A DNA stretch of 64,000 nucleotides from GCA-2746365 sp963711255 (GTDB lineage Bacteria > Pseudomonadota > Gammaproteobacteria > SZUA-229), in contig CAVQDO010000009.1 of assembly GCA_963711255.1 (NCBI GenBank), positions 128,596 to 192,595 on the forward strand. Direction: 5' to 3'. Below are positions 44,336-53,282 of the stretch, piece by piece. The notes under the pieces were generated by a model. That model did no database searches, was not told the DNA's origin, and saw only the letters and a program-made list of their open reading frames with translations. Numbering within the stretch: position 1 is the stretch's first letter; every line of letters begins with the position of its first letter. The translations under genes and the position numbers were made by a program.

Positions 44336-45355
44336 GTGGCCAATACCGGTAAATATTCAGCGACACGCATGCGCCGTATGCGTCGCGACGAATTCTCTCG
44401 TCGATTAATGCGCGAAAACAATCTGACTGTCAACGACCTGATTTACCCGATGTTTATTATTGAAGGCGACAACCAGCGTGAAGCGGTTGAATCCATGCCC
44501 GGGGTCGAACGTCTCAGCATCGACCTGTTACTGCAGGAAGCGAAAGAATGTACCGCACTCGGAATTCCTGCAATTGCACTGTTCCCTGTTGTTTCACAGG
44601 GCAAAAAATCAGATGACGCTGCAGAGGCTTACAATGCTGACGGACTCGCACAAACGGCTGTCAGGGAATTGAAAAAGCACTACCCTGAACTCGGTGTTAT
44701 TACCGACGTTGCACTGGATCCGTTCACCAGCCACGGCCAGGACGGTTTAATTGATGATAGCGGCTATGTGTTAAACGATGAAACAGTAGAAGTGCTGGTC
44801 AAGCAGGCGCTGTCACATGCACAGGCCGGCGCTGATATCGTTGCACCCTCTGACATGATGGATGGCCGCATCGGCGCCATTCGCCAGGCACTTGAAGCCA
44901 ACAACTATATCCACACACGCATCCTCGCCTACTCTGCAAAATACGCTTCCAGTTTTTATGGCCCGTTTCGTGACGCGGTTGGCTCTGCAAAAAATCTTGC
45001 AGGTGGTCCTGGTGGCGGCAACAAGTATAGTTACCAGATGGATCCAGCGAACTCAGATGAAGCCCTGCATGAAGTCGAGCTCGATATCCAGGAAGGCGCC
45101 GATATGTTTATGGTTAAACCCGGCATGCCCTACCTGGATATTGTACGCCGCGTGAAAGAAACATTTGAAGTACCCACATACGTGTACCAGGTAAGTGGGG
45201 AATACGCGATGTTAAAAGCAGCCTCACAAAATGGCTGGCTTGATGAAAAGGCCGTAGTCATGGAAAGCCTGCTGGGCTTCAAACGCGCGGGCGCCGATGG
45301 CATTTTGACGTATTACGCTAAAACAGCTGCCCGATGGCTAAACGATAAAAGTTAA
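44336..45355 (+). CDS. hemB: Porphobilinogen synthase (HemB)
   Basis: HemB condenses two 5-aminolevulinate molecules. The 339-residue protein starts at a GTG at 44336, with GGAG 5 bases ahead; a longer frame to 44276 lacks such a site. The Schiff-base lysines are in AYSAKYASSFYGPFRDAVGSA and MFMVKPGMPYLD. The metal region reads DVALDPFTSHGQDG, with Asp replacing the Cys of the zinc-type enzyme, so this is probably the magnesium/potassium-dependent form. aroE follows 17 bases later. Confidence 0.96.
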   Translation: MANTGKYSATRMRRMRRDEFSRRLMRENNLTVNDLIYPMFIIEGDNQREAVESMPGVERLSIDLLLQEAKECTALGIPAIALFPVVSQGKKSDDAAEAYNADGLAQTAVRELKKHYPELGVITDVALDPFTSHGQDGLIDDSGYVLNDETVEVLVKQALSHAQAGADIVAPSDMMDGRIGAIRQALEANNYIHTRILAYSAKYASSFYGPFRDAVGSAKNLAGGPGGGNKYSYQMDPANSDEALHEVELDIQEGADMFMVKPGMPYLDIVRRVKETFEVPTYVYQVSGEYAMLKAASQNGWLDEKAVVMESLLGFKRAGADGILTYYAKTAARWLNDKS

Positions 45356-45372
45356 AACAGACGTAAATTCAC

Positions 45373-46224
45373 ATGAGCAATAACATCGACCGCTATGCTG
45401 TCTTCGGCAACCCGATAGCACATAGCAAATCACCGCAAATACATACATTGTTTGCCGAACAGACAAAACAGGCGCTTAGCTACAGCGCCGAACTCGCCGA
45501 GCCAGGCGACTTCGAACAGGCCATTAAAAACTTTATTGCCGACCATGGCAAAGGCATGAACATTACCGTACCTTTCAAGGAAGAGGCCTGGTCATGCGCT
45601 AGTAGCAGAAGCGGCCGAGCTCAACGTGCAGGCGCGGTCAATACATTAATACTGCAACCTGACGGCTCCCTGTTTGGTGACACTACCGACGGTGTGGGAC
45701 TGGTACAGGACCTGGTACAAAATCACGGCATTCAGATAGAGGATAAGGATGTTTTAATCATTGGTGCAGGCGGTGCAGTTCGCGGTGTACTCGAAGCCAT
45801 ACTGGAGCAGGATCCCTCGTCACTGACAATTGCAAACCGTACCAGTCAGAAGGCCATTCAGCTGGCCTATGATTTTGCAGATATCGGACATACCAACGGC
45901 TGCGGCCTGGATGAAATAAAAACGTCCAGTATTGATGGCAAATTCGACATCGTTATTAACGGCACTTCAGCCAGCTTACAGGGTGATTTACCGCCACTGC
46001 CTGCCGCAATCTTTCGAGAAGACAGCTGCAGCTATGACATGATGTACGCCGCACAGCCCACACCGTTTATGAAGTGGTCAGCAGAGAATGGCGCCAAACA
46101 GGTATTTGATGGCCTCGGCATGCTGGTAGAACAGGCGGCAGAATCATTTTACCTGTGGCGCAATGTCAGGCCGGAAACAAAACCGGTTATCCAGCAAATA
46201 CGAAACTTGCTGCTAAACAATTAA
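45373..46224 (+). CDS. aroE: Shikimate dehydrogenase
   Basis: AroE reduces 3-dehydroshikimate with NADPH. The 283-residue protein has AVFGNPIAHSKSPQIHTLF, GMNITVPFKEEAW with the catalytic Lys, and the nucleotide-binding GAGGAVRGVLEAILEQ. The C-terminal DMMYAAQPTPFM and GLGMLVEQAAESFYLW are also typical. It lies 17 bases after hemB and is followed by a long hairpin. Confidence 0.95.
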   Translation: MSNNIDRYAVFGNPIAHSKSPQIHTLFAEQTKQALSYSAELAEPGDFEQAIKNFIADHGKGMNITVPFKEEAWSCASSRSGRAQRAGAVNTLILQPDGSLFGDTTDGVGLVQDLVQNHGIQIEDKDVLIIGAGGAVRGVLEAILEQDPSSLTIANRTSQKAIQLAYDFADIGHTNGCGLDEIKTSSIDGKFDIVINGTSASLQGDLPPLPAAIFREDSCSYDMMYAAQPTPFMKWSAENGAKQVFDGLGMLVEQAAESFYLWRNVRPETKPVIQQIRNLLLNN

Positions 46225-46245
46225 GCACGTGAGCAATGCTATCCG

Positions 46246-46284
46246 CTGATGGCTTCACTCCCGTTGCGGGAATGAAGCCATCAG
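46246..46284. terminator. Long hairpin between convergent aroE and the DUF3570 gene
   Basis: An 18-bp stem, CTGATGGCTTCA and its mirror, with a TTG loop and one mismatch (G-U on the minus-strand RNA), lies between the two stop codons. There is no T tract, so the termination mechanism is unclear; it may work as a bidirectional terminator or as an RNA end-protecting structure. Confidence 0.6.
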
Positions 46285-46287
46285 TAC

Positions 46288-47583
46288 TTACCAGGCCAGT
46301 GAATAACCGACATTAAAGATAATCGCATCCAGCTCAGGTGTTTCTTCGCCTGCTGGAACACCACTGTCATCAAACACCTGCGACATCATCTCGCCACGAA
46401 CTGAAATCTCGCTGCTCTTACTCAAGGCATAACCATACTTCAGGCCCACGGTTGTGGTGGTGAACTTGGACAGCCTTGAGTCACTGCTCGCTTCTTGCAG
46501 CAATACATTACCACTGGCATCAACATCCGTACCCTGTACCAGGTTGTGTCGATAGAAATCCGCCGCGTCCTGCATGTAGTAGCGTACATGAGGCTGCAGA
46601 TAACTATTGCCAAGTTCGTAGCGATATTTCATATCGAAGGTATTCGATGTAATACCCCAGTCGTCCCAGAAATAACGGTAGGACAGATGGATAACATCTT
46701 CCGTCAGGTGGTACGCTGTTCTAAAAAACAGGCTGTTGCGTTGACGTGAGTCCGGTCTTTTTTCATAGACATAAGGCAAATTCGTTGCATCAACTGCAGC
46801 AAGTACAGAATTGTCCGGCAGCCCTGTAACCGGGTCAACCACGGTTATAATTTTAAACGGATCGTTTAAATAACCATCGGTAATACCATATGAGTAATTA
46901 ACTTCAAAAAGTGCATGTCGATTAACTACCTGGGTAACACCAATAAGAAAATCGGTGACTGTTTTTGTATCATCAGCACTTGCGCGATTTGTATCGCCCG
47001 GCGTTCTCATCGGACTAAACGCAATCGGTATTCCGCCTTCCGGTGTATAGGTATCATTATTAAATGCGATACCGGCGGTCAAGGTTGTATTTTTATTATT
47101 CAGATCCTGCATAAAGGAACCACTGACACCAACTGACAGGTAGTCGTATTCCACCGATGCATTCAGCCCCAGCTTGACCCTTGAAGAGCTGTTAACCGGC
47201 AGCGTCCAGTCTACCCCGGTTGCCACACGTGTATCTTTAAATGAGTCTTCTAACGGTGTTTCACCAGGCTGGACAACATAAGATGAATTACCTGATGGCG
47301 TAGTAAATGTCTGCGCAACCGATGAGGCATGCGCACCAGTCGGCGTTGCCCCGGTTAGCACATCGACAACCAGCCTGAGGTCAATTCGCTCATCGTCGCC
47401 TAAATCACGACCGGCATAAATTGCTGGCTCAGCAGCCTGTACCCTGCCATCGCCTTCACTGTAATAAAGAAAAGCGGTATCAATATCCCACTCTGAATCA
47501 CTGGCCTGGGCAGCTGTAACCTGTAACAGTGTGCATGTCGCCAGACCGATCCGGCTTTTAATATTTTTTAATTGCATCCGCAA
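46288..47583 (-). CDS. DUF3570 outer-membrane beta-barrel protein
   Basis: The 431-residue protein has a signal peptide (SRIGLATCTLLQVTAAQAS) and then alternating beta-strand sequence ending in an aromatic residue (VGYSLAW), typical of an outer-membrane barrel. WDIDTAFLYYSEGDGRVQAAEPAI and YRYFWDDWGITSNTFDMKYRYELG match DUF3570. Such genes stand beside DUF4266 and TlpA genes in many bacteria, often also with a FAD:protein FMN transferase, which is missing here. Function is not known. It overlaps the DUF4266 gene by 16 bases. Confidence 0.88.
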   Translation of the reverse strand: MRMQLKNIKSRIGLATCTLLQVTAAQASDSEWDIDTAFLYYSEGDGRVQAAEPAIYAGRDLGDDERIDLRLVVDVLTGATPTGAHASSVAQTFTTPSGNSSYVVQPGETPLEDSFKDTRVATGVDWTLPVNSSSRVKLGLNASVEYDYLSVGVSGSFMQDLNNKNTTLTAGIAFNNDTYTPEGGIPIAFSPMRTPGDTNRASADDTKTVTDFLIGVTQVVNRHALFEVNYSYGITDGYLNDPFKIITVVDPVTGLPDNSVLAAVDATNLPYVYEKRPDSRQRNSLFFRTAYHLTEDVIHLSYRYFWDDWGITSNTFDMKYRYELGNSYLQPHVRYYMQDAADFYRHNLVQGTDVDASGNVLLQEASSDSRLSKFTTTTVGLKYGYALSKSSEISVRGEMMSQVFDDSGVPAGEETPELDAIIFNVGYSLAW

Positions 47584-47786
47584 CCTCCGCCACCGACACC
47601 CTGGCCGCCACTGGTTGCTTCTTTACTGAAATAAATATGCTCATCATAAAAATTATCAAAATAATCGGGCACCAGATTCATCGAATCTTTTGCCAGCAAA
47701 TCTCGCTCCCAGGGTTCAACACCCATGGAACTGCAGCCTGATAACAGCACTGCAATTATTAATAGTGAAGTTAATCTCATTCTCAA
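47568..47786 (-). CDS. DUF4266 small lipoprotein with Gly/Cys tail
   Basis: The 72-residue protein has a lipobox (VLLSGC) and the DUF4266 core GVEPWERDLLAKDSMNLVPD, with SKEAT. It ends in a Gly-rich tail with two Cys (GGGGCGCN). The stop codon lies 16 bases inside the DUF3570 gene, and the TlpA-like gene stops 8 bases before its start, so the three are one operon. The tail is unusual in a lipoprotein and could be modified or bind metal; that is inference. The function of DUF4266 is unknown. Confidence 0.88.
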   Translation of the reverse strand: MRMRLTSLLIIAVLLSGCSSMGVEPWERDLLAKDSMNLVPDYFDNFYDEHIYFSKEATSGGQGVGGGGCGCN

Positions 47787-47794
47787 AATTCCTG

Positions 47795-48277
47795 TTATTT
47801 CTTCAGCAAAGACTTGATAGCCTGCTCTAAATGTTTTTTGTCTTTCTCTCTAAAACCTACATGTGACGCATACACTTTGCCATCACGCCCAATCAGGTAA
47901 CTGCTGGGCATACCTCGTAACTTATATTGTGATGCGCTTTTACCACTCTCATCAAAAGCCACCATGAAATTCACATCAACGTCTTTAAGAAAGTTATCTG
48001 CAAGTGATCTGTCTTTATCAAGATTAACCGCGACAACCTCAAAACCCTGGTCGGCATAACTTTTTTTGATATCATGCATCCACGGAAATGATTTCTGGCA
48101 CGGCTTGCACCATGATGCCCAGAAATCGAGGTAAACAACTTTTCCTTTCAGGCTTTCAAGCTGAACCTTCCCCGATACTCCGGGAAGATCGATAGCTGGC
48201 GCCTCGCTGAGTGCTGCATAACCGCTCTGAGAGAACAGAACAAGGGTAAAAATAAAAAGTGATAATATCTGTTTCAT
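47795..48277 (-). CDS. TlpA-family periplasmic thiol-disulfide oxidoreductase
   Basis: The protein (ATG at 48277, about 160 residues) has a signal peptide (MKQILSLFIFTLVLFSQSGYA) and a TlpA/ResA thioredoxin domain with WCKPC, GMPSSYLIGRDG and a cis-Pro in the latter. It would reduce disulfides or supply electrons to the periplasm. It heads the operon with DUF4266 and DUF3570, so it may mature the cysteines of the DUF4266 tail. The gene is divergent from the response regulator, and a PmrA-like box lies between them. Confidence 0.88.
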   Translation of the reverse strand: MKQILSLFIFTLVLFSQSGYAALSEAPAIDLPGVSGKVQLESLKGKVVYLDFWASWCKPCQKSFPWMHDIKKSYADQGFEVVAVNLDKDRSLADNFLKDVDVNFMVAFDESGKSASQYKLRGMPSSYLIGRDGKVYASHVGFREKDKKHLEQAIKSLLKK

Positions 48278-48386
48278 AATGTATAAATTGAGGTATAAAT
48301 AATGATAGCTAGAGTAATCTTCGTTTCTTAAACTATCCTTAACACTTATCAACTATTCGCCAGTTACAGGCTCTACAGGGCGGGCC

Positions 48387-48413
48387 TTTAAGAATTCCTT
48401 AAGAATTTTTAAG
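48387..48413. promoter_or_regulatory. PmrA/QseB-type tandem box in the divergent promoter
   Basis: TTTAAG-N5-CTTAAG at 48387-48403 matches the PmrA box consensus YTTAAK-N5-YTTAAK exactly, and a third TTTAAG follows at 48408-48413 after 4 bases. The site is 45 bases before the GTG of the QseB-like regulator and about 110 bases upstream of the TlpA gene. Autoregulation of the two-component genes and control of the TlpA/DUF4266/DUF3570 operon are both plausible. The part ATTCCTTA...TAAGGAAT is also an inverted repeat. Confidence 0.65.
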
Positions 48414-48457
48414 GAATATACATTAAAAAAATCAGCAGCTAACAATGGTTAAAAATA

Positions 48458-49117
48458 GTGAGAATATTACTGGTAGAAGACGATAGTTTACTGGGTGATG
48501 GCGTTTGCTCTGGATTAAGACGCGAAAACAACTCGGTCGACTGGGTAAAAAATGGTGAGATGGCACTTTCTGCCGTCGCGGAAACGCAATATGACTGCGT
48601 CATTCTTGATCTCGGCCTGCCCAAAATAAGCGGCATGAGTGTGCTTGAAAATATGCGCAAAGCCGCAAACACGACGCCTGTTTTAATTTTAACAGCGCAG
48701 GATGACATCTCCGACAGGGTTAAAGGGCTGGACGCGGGCGCTGACGACTACCTGGTCAAACCATTCGAGTTCACCGAACTGTGCGCACGCCTGCGCGCAT
48801 TAACCCGGCGTATACGCGGCACTGCTTCAGAGTCCATACAATATAAAAACATAATAATTAACACTACGGCACATACTGTAGAGTACGATAAGCAGACCGT
48901 TGAGCTATCACGCAGAGAATACGCACTGCTGGTTGAACTGCTAACAAACCAGGCACGTGTACTGTCCCGCCAGCACCTGGAACAAAAACTCTATAGCTGG
49001 GGCGACGAAATCGAAAGCAACACTATTGAGGTTTATATTCACCATCTTCGCAAAAAGCTTTACCCCGAACTAATCAAAACCGTACGCGGCATTGGCTATA
49101 TTGTCGCTAAAGAGTAA
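48458..49117 (+). CDS. OmpR-family response regulator of the QseB/PmrA type
   Basis: The 219-residue protein starts at a GTG (48458). The receiver has the acidic pair in VEDD and the phosphoacceptor Asp51 in VILDLGLP, and the Lys in YLVKPFEF. The C-terminal winged helix ends RQHLEQKLYSWGDEIESNTIEVYIHHLRKKL, which matches QseB and PmrA more closely than other OmpR types. It is followed by its sensor kinase after 3 bases. The tandem TTAAG box upstream is the expected target. Confidence 0.9.
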   Translation: MRILLVEDDSLLGDGVCSGLRRENNSVDWVKNGEMALSAVAETQYDCVILDLGLPKISGMSVLENMRKAANTTPVLILTAQDDISDRVKGLDAGADDYLVKPFEFTELCARLRALTRRIRGTASESIQYKNIIINTTAHTVEYDKQTVELSRREYALLVELLTNQARVLSRQHLEQKLYSWGDEIESNTIEVYIHHLRKKLYPELIKTVRGIGYIVAKE

Positions 49118-49120
49118 GCC

Positions 49121-50515
49121 ATGTCGTTGCGCACACAACTGTTACTGCGTTTAATTATTGTTTCTATATTACTTGTTGGCGGCACCGCCTGGTTAGCTTA
49201 CGAGGATGTACATCATGAAACGCGAGAGCTATTCGATGCTCAACTGGCCCGCTCCGCACGTTTAATTCTCAGTATCGCGCAATCCCAGTATGGTGATTCC
49301 AGCTTTTCACGAATTCAACAATATCTTGATGAAAACGGGCTGTCAGTTCTGTATATCGACTTTGAAGGACAAAGTGACGAACAGCAAACGGAGCATGGCC
49401 ATATCTATGAAACAAAACTAGCTTTTCAAATATGGGACAACGAAGGAAACCTGGTAGTAAAATCCTACAATGCACCGCTAGAGCCCATGACAACTCAGGA
49501 CAATGGCTACAATAACATCACTGCCAATAACTTTAACTGGCGCACCTTTAGTCTTCTCAGTCAAAACAAGCAATATCGCTGCATTACCGCAGAAAGAGTC
49601 GATGTGCGCAATGATCTTATTGTAAAAATAAACAATGATCTGTTTTACATGTTCATCATACTGGTGCCGGCTTTGTCCTTAATTATGTACCTGTCTATTG
49701 ACCGTGGCCTGAAACCATTACAGCGCCTTGCTGCACAGATTAACCGACGTAGCGGTGACAATCTTGAACTAATCGCTAACGATTACAATTACTCTGAAAT
49801 CCTTACTATTAAAAATGCCCTCAATCAACTCCTGCACCGCTTAAAAGAAACGCTGGCTCGCGAAAAACGAATTACTTCAGATGCGGCACACGAATTACGA
49901 ACACCGCTGGCAGCAATTCGCCTGCATACCGAGCTGGCAAAAAACGCTAAAACCCGGGACGAGCAGAATGAATCACTCAACCAGGTTATACACGGTGTAG
50001 ACCGAAGCACTCACCTGGTTGATCAACTATTAACACTGGCTCGCCTTGAACCGGAGTTACTGGCTAAAGATTTCACCAGGGTCAAGCTGTCCTCACTGGT
50101 TATTCAGGAAACGGCTTTATTATCGCCACTGGCTATTGATAAGGGCATCGATATATCATTCGATGAAAAAGGTTCTTCAACAATAGATGGAAACGAACCA
50201 TCACTGCAATTACTGGTAAGAAACTTACTAAGCAATGCTATTTCTTATACACCTAAGGATGGCTACATAAAGATAAGTATCAGAAACCAAAAACAGAAAG
50301 TCATCTTTTGTATCGAAGACAGCGGCCCCGGCATTTCCAAAGAGGACCGGAAACGCGTTATGCAAAGGTTTTATCGGGTAGAGAACCACCAGACTCCTGG
50401 CTGCGGCATAGGGCTTTCTATTGTAGACAGGGTCGCACAAATGCATCAGGCAGAGTTAGTCCTGTCTCAGGCCGAGCATGGCAGCGGATTAAAAGTTAGT
50501 GTTACTTTTGGATAG
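49121..50515 (+). CDS. Sensor histidine kinase of the QseC/PmrB type
   Basis: The 464-residue inner-membrane protein has membrane helices at about 8-27 and 175-193, with a 145-residue periplasmic sensor between them. A HAMP region follows, and then HisKA with the phosphorylated His257 in SDAAHELRTPLAAIRLH. The HATPase domain ends with GPGISKEDR and GCGIGLSIVDRVA. It has the QseC arrangement and is translated with its regulator. The periplasmic region gives no clear ligand; it lacks the Fe-binding ExxE pair that I would look for in PmrB. Confidence 0.88.
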   Translation: MSLRTQLLLRLIIVSILLVGGTAWLAYEDVHHETRELFDAQLARSARLILSIAQSQYGDSSFSRIQQYLDENGLSVLYIDFEGQSDEQQTEHGHIYETKLAFQIWDNEGNLVVKSYNAPLEPMTTQDNGYNNITANNFNWRTFSLLSQNKQYRCITAERVDVRNDLIVKINNDLFYMFIILVPALSLIMYLSIDRGLKPLQRLAAQINRRSGDNLELIANDYNYSEILTIKNALNQLLHRLKETLAREKRITSDAAHELRTPLAAIRLHTELAKNAKTRDEQNESLNQVIHGVDRSTHLVDQLLTLARLEPELLAKDFTRVKLSSLVIQETALLSPLAIDKGIDISFDEKGSSTIDGNEPSLQLLVRNLLSNAISYTPKDGYIKISIRNQKQKVIFCIEDSGPGISKEDRKRVMQRFYRVENHQTPGCGIGLSIVDRVAQMHQAELVLSQAEHGSGLKVSVTFG

Positions 50516-50539
50516 AGGCTCGATTGCAGATGTTAGCAC

Positions 50540-52456
50540 TCAGGCATTATTCTTTTTAATAAAAGCATCAAACTCGGCAGCAGGAATTGGTCTGCTGATT
50601 AAATAACCCTGAATGGTGTCACAGCCTAATATTTTCAGTAACTCAAACTCTGCCGTATTTTCAACACCTTCAGCAACAACACTCAAGCCAAGGTTATGCG
50701 CCAGCTCTATGGTTGAGTGAACAACAGCCTCATCATCTTTATTACCGGCCATTTCTTTTATAAAAGACTGATCAATTTTTAACTCGCTTACCGGCAGCCT
50801 TCTTAAACGGCTTAACGATGAGTAACCTGTTCCGTAATCATCGATTGAAAGCTCAATACCTAGCGCACATATATGCTCAAGCACATCGGCCAGGCGATCG
50901 TATTCAGATAAAAACAGATTCTCGGTAATTTCAAAAGTCAGCAATTCACCATCCATTTTATTTTTAATTAGCTGGTCAATATTTTTCTTAAAATCGGGGT
51001 GCATAATTGTTTGTGGCGACAGGTTTACCGCTACGCGTATTGCACCATGGTCCACCTTCCATCGTATTGCCTGGGCCAGTGCTGTTTCTATTGCCCAGTA
51101 AGTGAACTCATCGATCAGGCCATTTTGCTCAAGTACATTAATAAATATATTTGGCGGCACACTGCCATGTCGCTCACTGTTCCAGCGCGCCAGTGCTTCA
51201 GCCGCGACCACTTTACCGCTGGCCGTATTTATTTTTGGCTGGTAAAACAATTCATATTGCTTTTCACTTAAAGCCTTACGCACATCGGCAACCAGTACCA
51301 GGTGACCCTGAGAAAAATGGTCATCACCTGGATTGTAAATGCAGATATCAACTTTATTCTTTTTCGCTTCATGCATGGCGAAATCTGCATGGCTTAATAA
51401 ACTGCTAATCGAATCGCCATGCTCCGGGTAAATCGCCACGCCGATACTGGCGCCAACAACGATATTATTGCCTGATATATCAAAAGGATCTTTCAAACTT
51501 TCGATGAATTGTTCGGCTCGCTTAACAGCTTCCTGCTGATTATGATTTTGCAACACGATAATATATTCGTCACCACCCAGTCTTGCCAGGGTATCCGTGT
51601 TATTGGTTCCCTGTTCAAAACGGCGGGCAATTTTATTGAGTAAATCATCACCAAGGTCATGGCCCAGCGCGTCATTAACATCTTTAAAAGCATCGATATC
51701 AATCAATAATATACCGATGGAACATTCATAGAGATCAGCGTCACAGATATCCCGGGACAGGCGGTCATAAAATAAGGAGCGATTGGGCAACGCCGTTACC
51801 GAATCATACAGTGATAAATATTCCAGCTCTTTACTGCTTTCTACCAGCTGTTTATTCAGGTTCTCCAGGCGTAAACGGTAACCCTCATTGATGTTATGAA
51901 AGGCTTCCATATCTTTTACTGCAATTGCATTTTCAATCGCCACCGAGACAATACTGGCAAAAAGCTGCAGTAAATTTAAATCTTTTTTATCAAAACTGCC
52001 GCCGTCAGCTTTATTTAAACCGGCTATGCCGCCAAGAAAACTTCTTTTACCCTGCAACGGTACAAGAATCATATTACCGACTTCCTTTTCCCAGCTGTTT
52101 TTTTCCTCGTCGCTGAGGTCATCCAGTACACCCTGCCACCAGGGACGCTTATGCTTCCATACCCAGCCGCATACGCCAAATTCCAGCGGCAGGGATTCAC
52201 CCACTATTTCATCCGCATTGACACCGGCTCCGCCCCGGTAGGTATAAGTTTTACAGTTATCATCGAGCAGCGGGATTAGCAGTGTCTCGGCATTTATCAG
52301 TGTTTTTGCACGTTCGGACACAATCTGGAAAACCTTATCTAAATTAAGCTCACTGCCTATTTCAGTAAACGTTTTTTGCAGGAAATCAATCTCACTCTCC
52401 TTTTGCTGGAGACTTCGGTTTAAATCGATTATGTTTGACGTGTTTTCTTTTTCCAC
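50540..52456 (-). CDS. GAF-GGDEF-EAL cyclic-di-GMP protein
   Basis: The 638-residue soluble protein has a GAF domain (about 30-175, with CGWVWKHKRPWW), then GGDEF and EAL. The cyclase site is ARLGGDEYIIVL, with Tyr in place of Phe, which is tolerated. The phosphodiesterase motif is EAL (AEALARWNS), and DDYGTGYSSLSRL and KIDQSFI (here LKIDQSFI) are present, so breakdown of cyclic-di-GMP is likely. It is convergent with the QseC-type kinase gene. The signal for the GAF domain is unknown. Confidence 0.9.
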   Translation of the reverse strand: MEKENTSNIIDLNRSLQQKESEIDFLQKTFTEIGSELNLDKVFQIVSERAKTLINAETLLIPLLDDNCKTYTYRGGAGVNADEIVGESLPLEFGVCGWVWKHKRPWWQGVLDDLSDEEKNSWEKEVGNMILVPLQGKRSFLGGIAGLNKADGGSFDKKDLNLLQLFASIVSVAIENAIAVKDMEAFHNINEGYRLRLENLNKQLVESSKELEYLSLYDSVTALPNRSLFYDRLSRDICDADLYECSIGILLIDIDAFKDVNDALGHDLGDDLLNKIARRFEQGTNNTDTLARLGGDEYIIVLQNHNQQEAVKRAEQFIESLKDPFDISGNNIVVGASIGVAIYPEHGDSISSLLSHADFAMHEAKKNKVDICIYNPGDDHFSQGHLVLVADVRKALSEKQYELFYQPKINTASGKVVAAEALARWNSERHGSVPPNIFINVLEQNGLIDEFTYWAIETALAQAIRWKVDHGAIRVAVNLSPQTIMHPDFKKNIDQLIKNKMDGELLTFEITENLFLSEYDRLADVLEHICALGIELSIDDYGTGYSSLSRLRRLPVSELKIDQSFIKEMAGNKDDEAVVHSTIELAHNLGLSVVAEGVENTAEFELLKILGCDTIQGYLISRPIPAAEFDAFIKKNNA

Positions 52457-52651
52457 AACAACTCTGGATTTAATCTAATTAAAATCAACAACTTAGACAA
52501 GCTAAGAAAAACAAGTATATACCAGCCTGGTAAAATAGTCGGGTATTGATCACAAAAAAGTAAAATCAATAGCGACTATCGCCTTATTAGTATCGGCCGC
52601 GTAATCAATTTATTTAATTTATATATATACCAATATAATGAGCAGGAAGCC

Positions 52652-53182
52652 CTACCTGGAATGACGATTTTTAAGCTTTACGTAATGCTGCGCTGAATAC
52701 AGCAGGAACTCTTTCTCCTTAGTCGTTAACTCGCGCACTCTTTTTACCGGACTGCCCAGCCACATATAGCCGCCTTCAATAATCTTGTTCGGCGGCACCA
52801 GGCTGCCGGCACCGACCATGGCACCAGACTGCACGACCGATCCGTCAAGCACAATAGAGCCCATACCAATAAGGCAAAGGTCTTCAATGGTACAGGCATG
52901 CAACACCACGTTATGACCAACGGTAACATCGCTACCAACCGTCAACGAATGACCGCCCGGAGCAAACTCGCTGTCATGGGTAACATGCAAAATACTGCCA
53001 TCCTGAATATTGGTTCGTGCGGCAATTGATATTGAATGAATATCGCCACGTATCGAGCAGCACGGCCACACCGAACTATCTTCACCGATGGTTACATTTC
53101 CCGTTACCACGGCGCTCTCATCAACAAAGACCGATTTATCCAGCTGTGGTGTATGATTTTCAAAAGCACGTATATTTCGCAT
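52652..53182 (-). CDS. Gamma-carbonic anhydrase-like hexapeptide-repeat protein (YrdA type)
   Basis: The 176-residue protein is a left-handed beta-helix built of hexapeptide repeats (VTGNVTIGEDSSVWPCCSIRGD, then HVTHDSEF and VTVGHNVVLHACTIED). The three zinc-binding His residues of gamma carbonic anhydrases are present in HVTHD and GHNVVLH. Many YrdA-like proteins have no measurable activity, so the enzyme role is uncertain. The ATG at 53182 is preferred. It is divergent from ubiA. Confidence 0.88.
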   Translation of the reverse strand: MRNIRAFENHTPQLDKSVFVDESAVVTGNVTIGEDSSVWPCCSIRGDIHSISIAARTNIQDGSILHVTHDSEFAPGGHSLTVGSDVTVGHNVVLHACTIEDLCLIGMGSIVLDGSVVQSGAMVGAGSLVPPNKIIEGGYMWLGSPVKRVRELTTKEKEFLLYSAQHYVKLKNRHSR

Positions 53183-53282
53183 AATTAACACTCTAATCAT
53201 AAAATTTTAAATAAATAAAACTATACCATTGTACAAGACAGTTTTAGCTATAAGCAGACTTAATCAGGTAAAATCACGGCTA

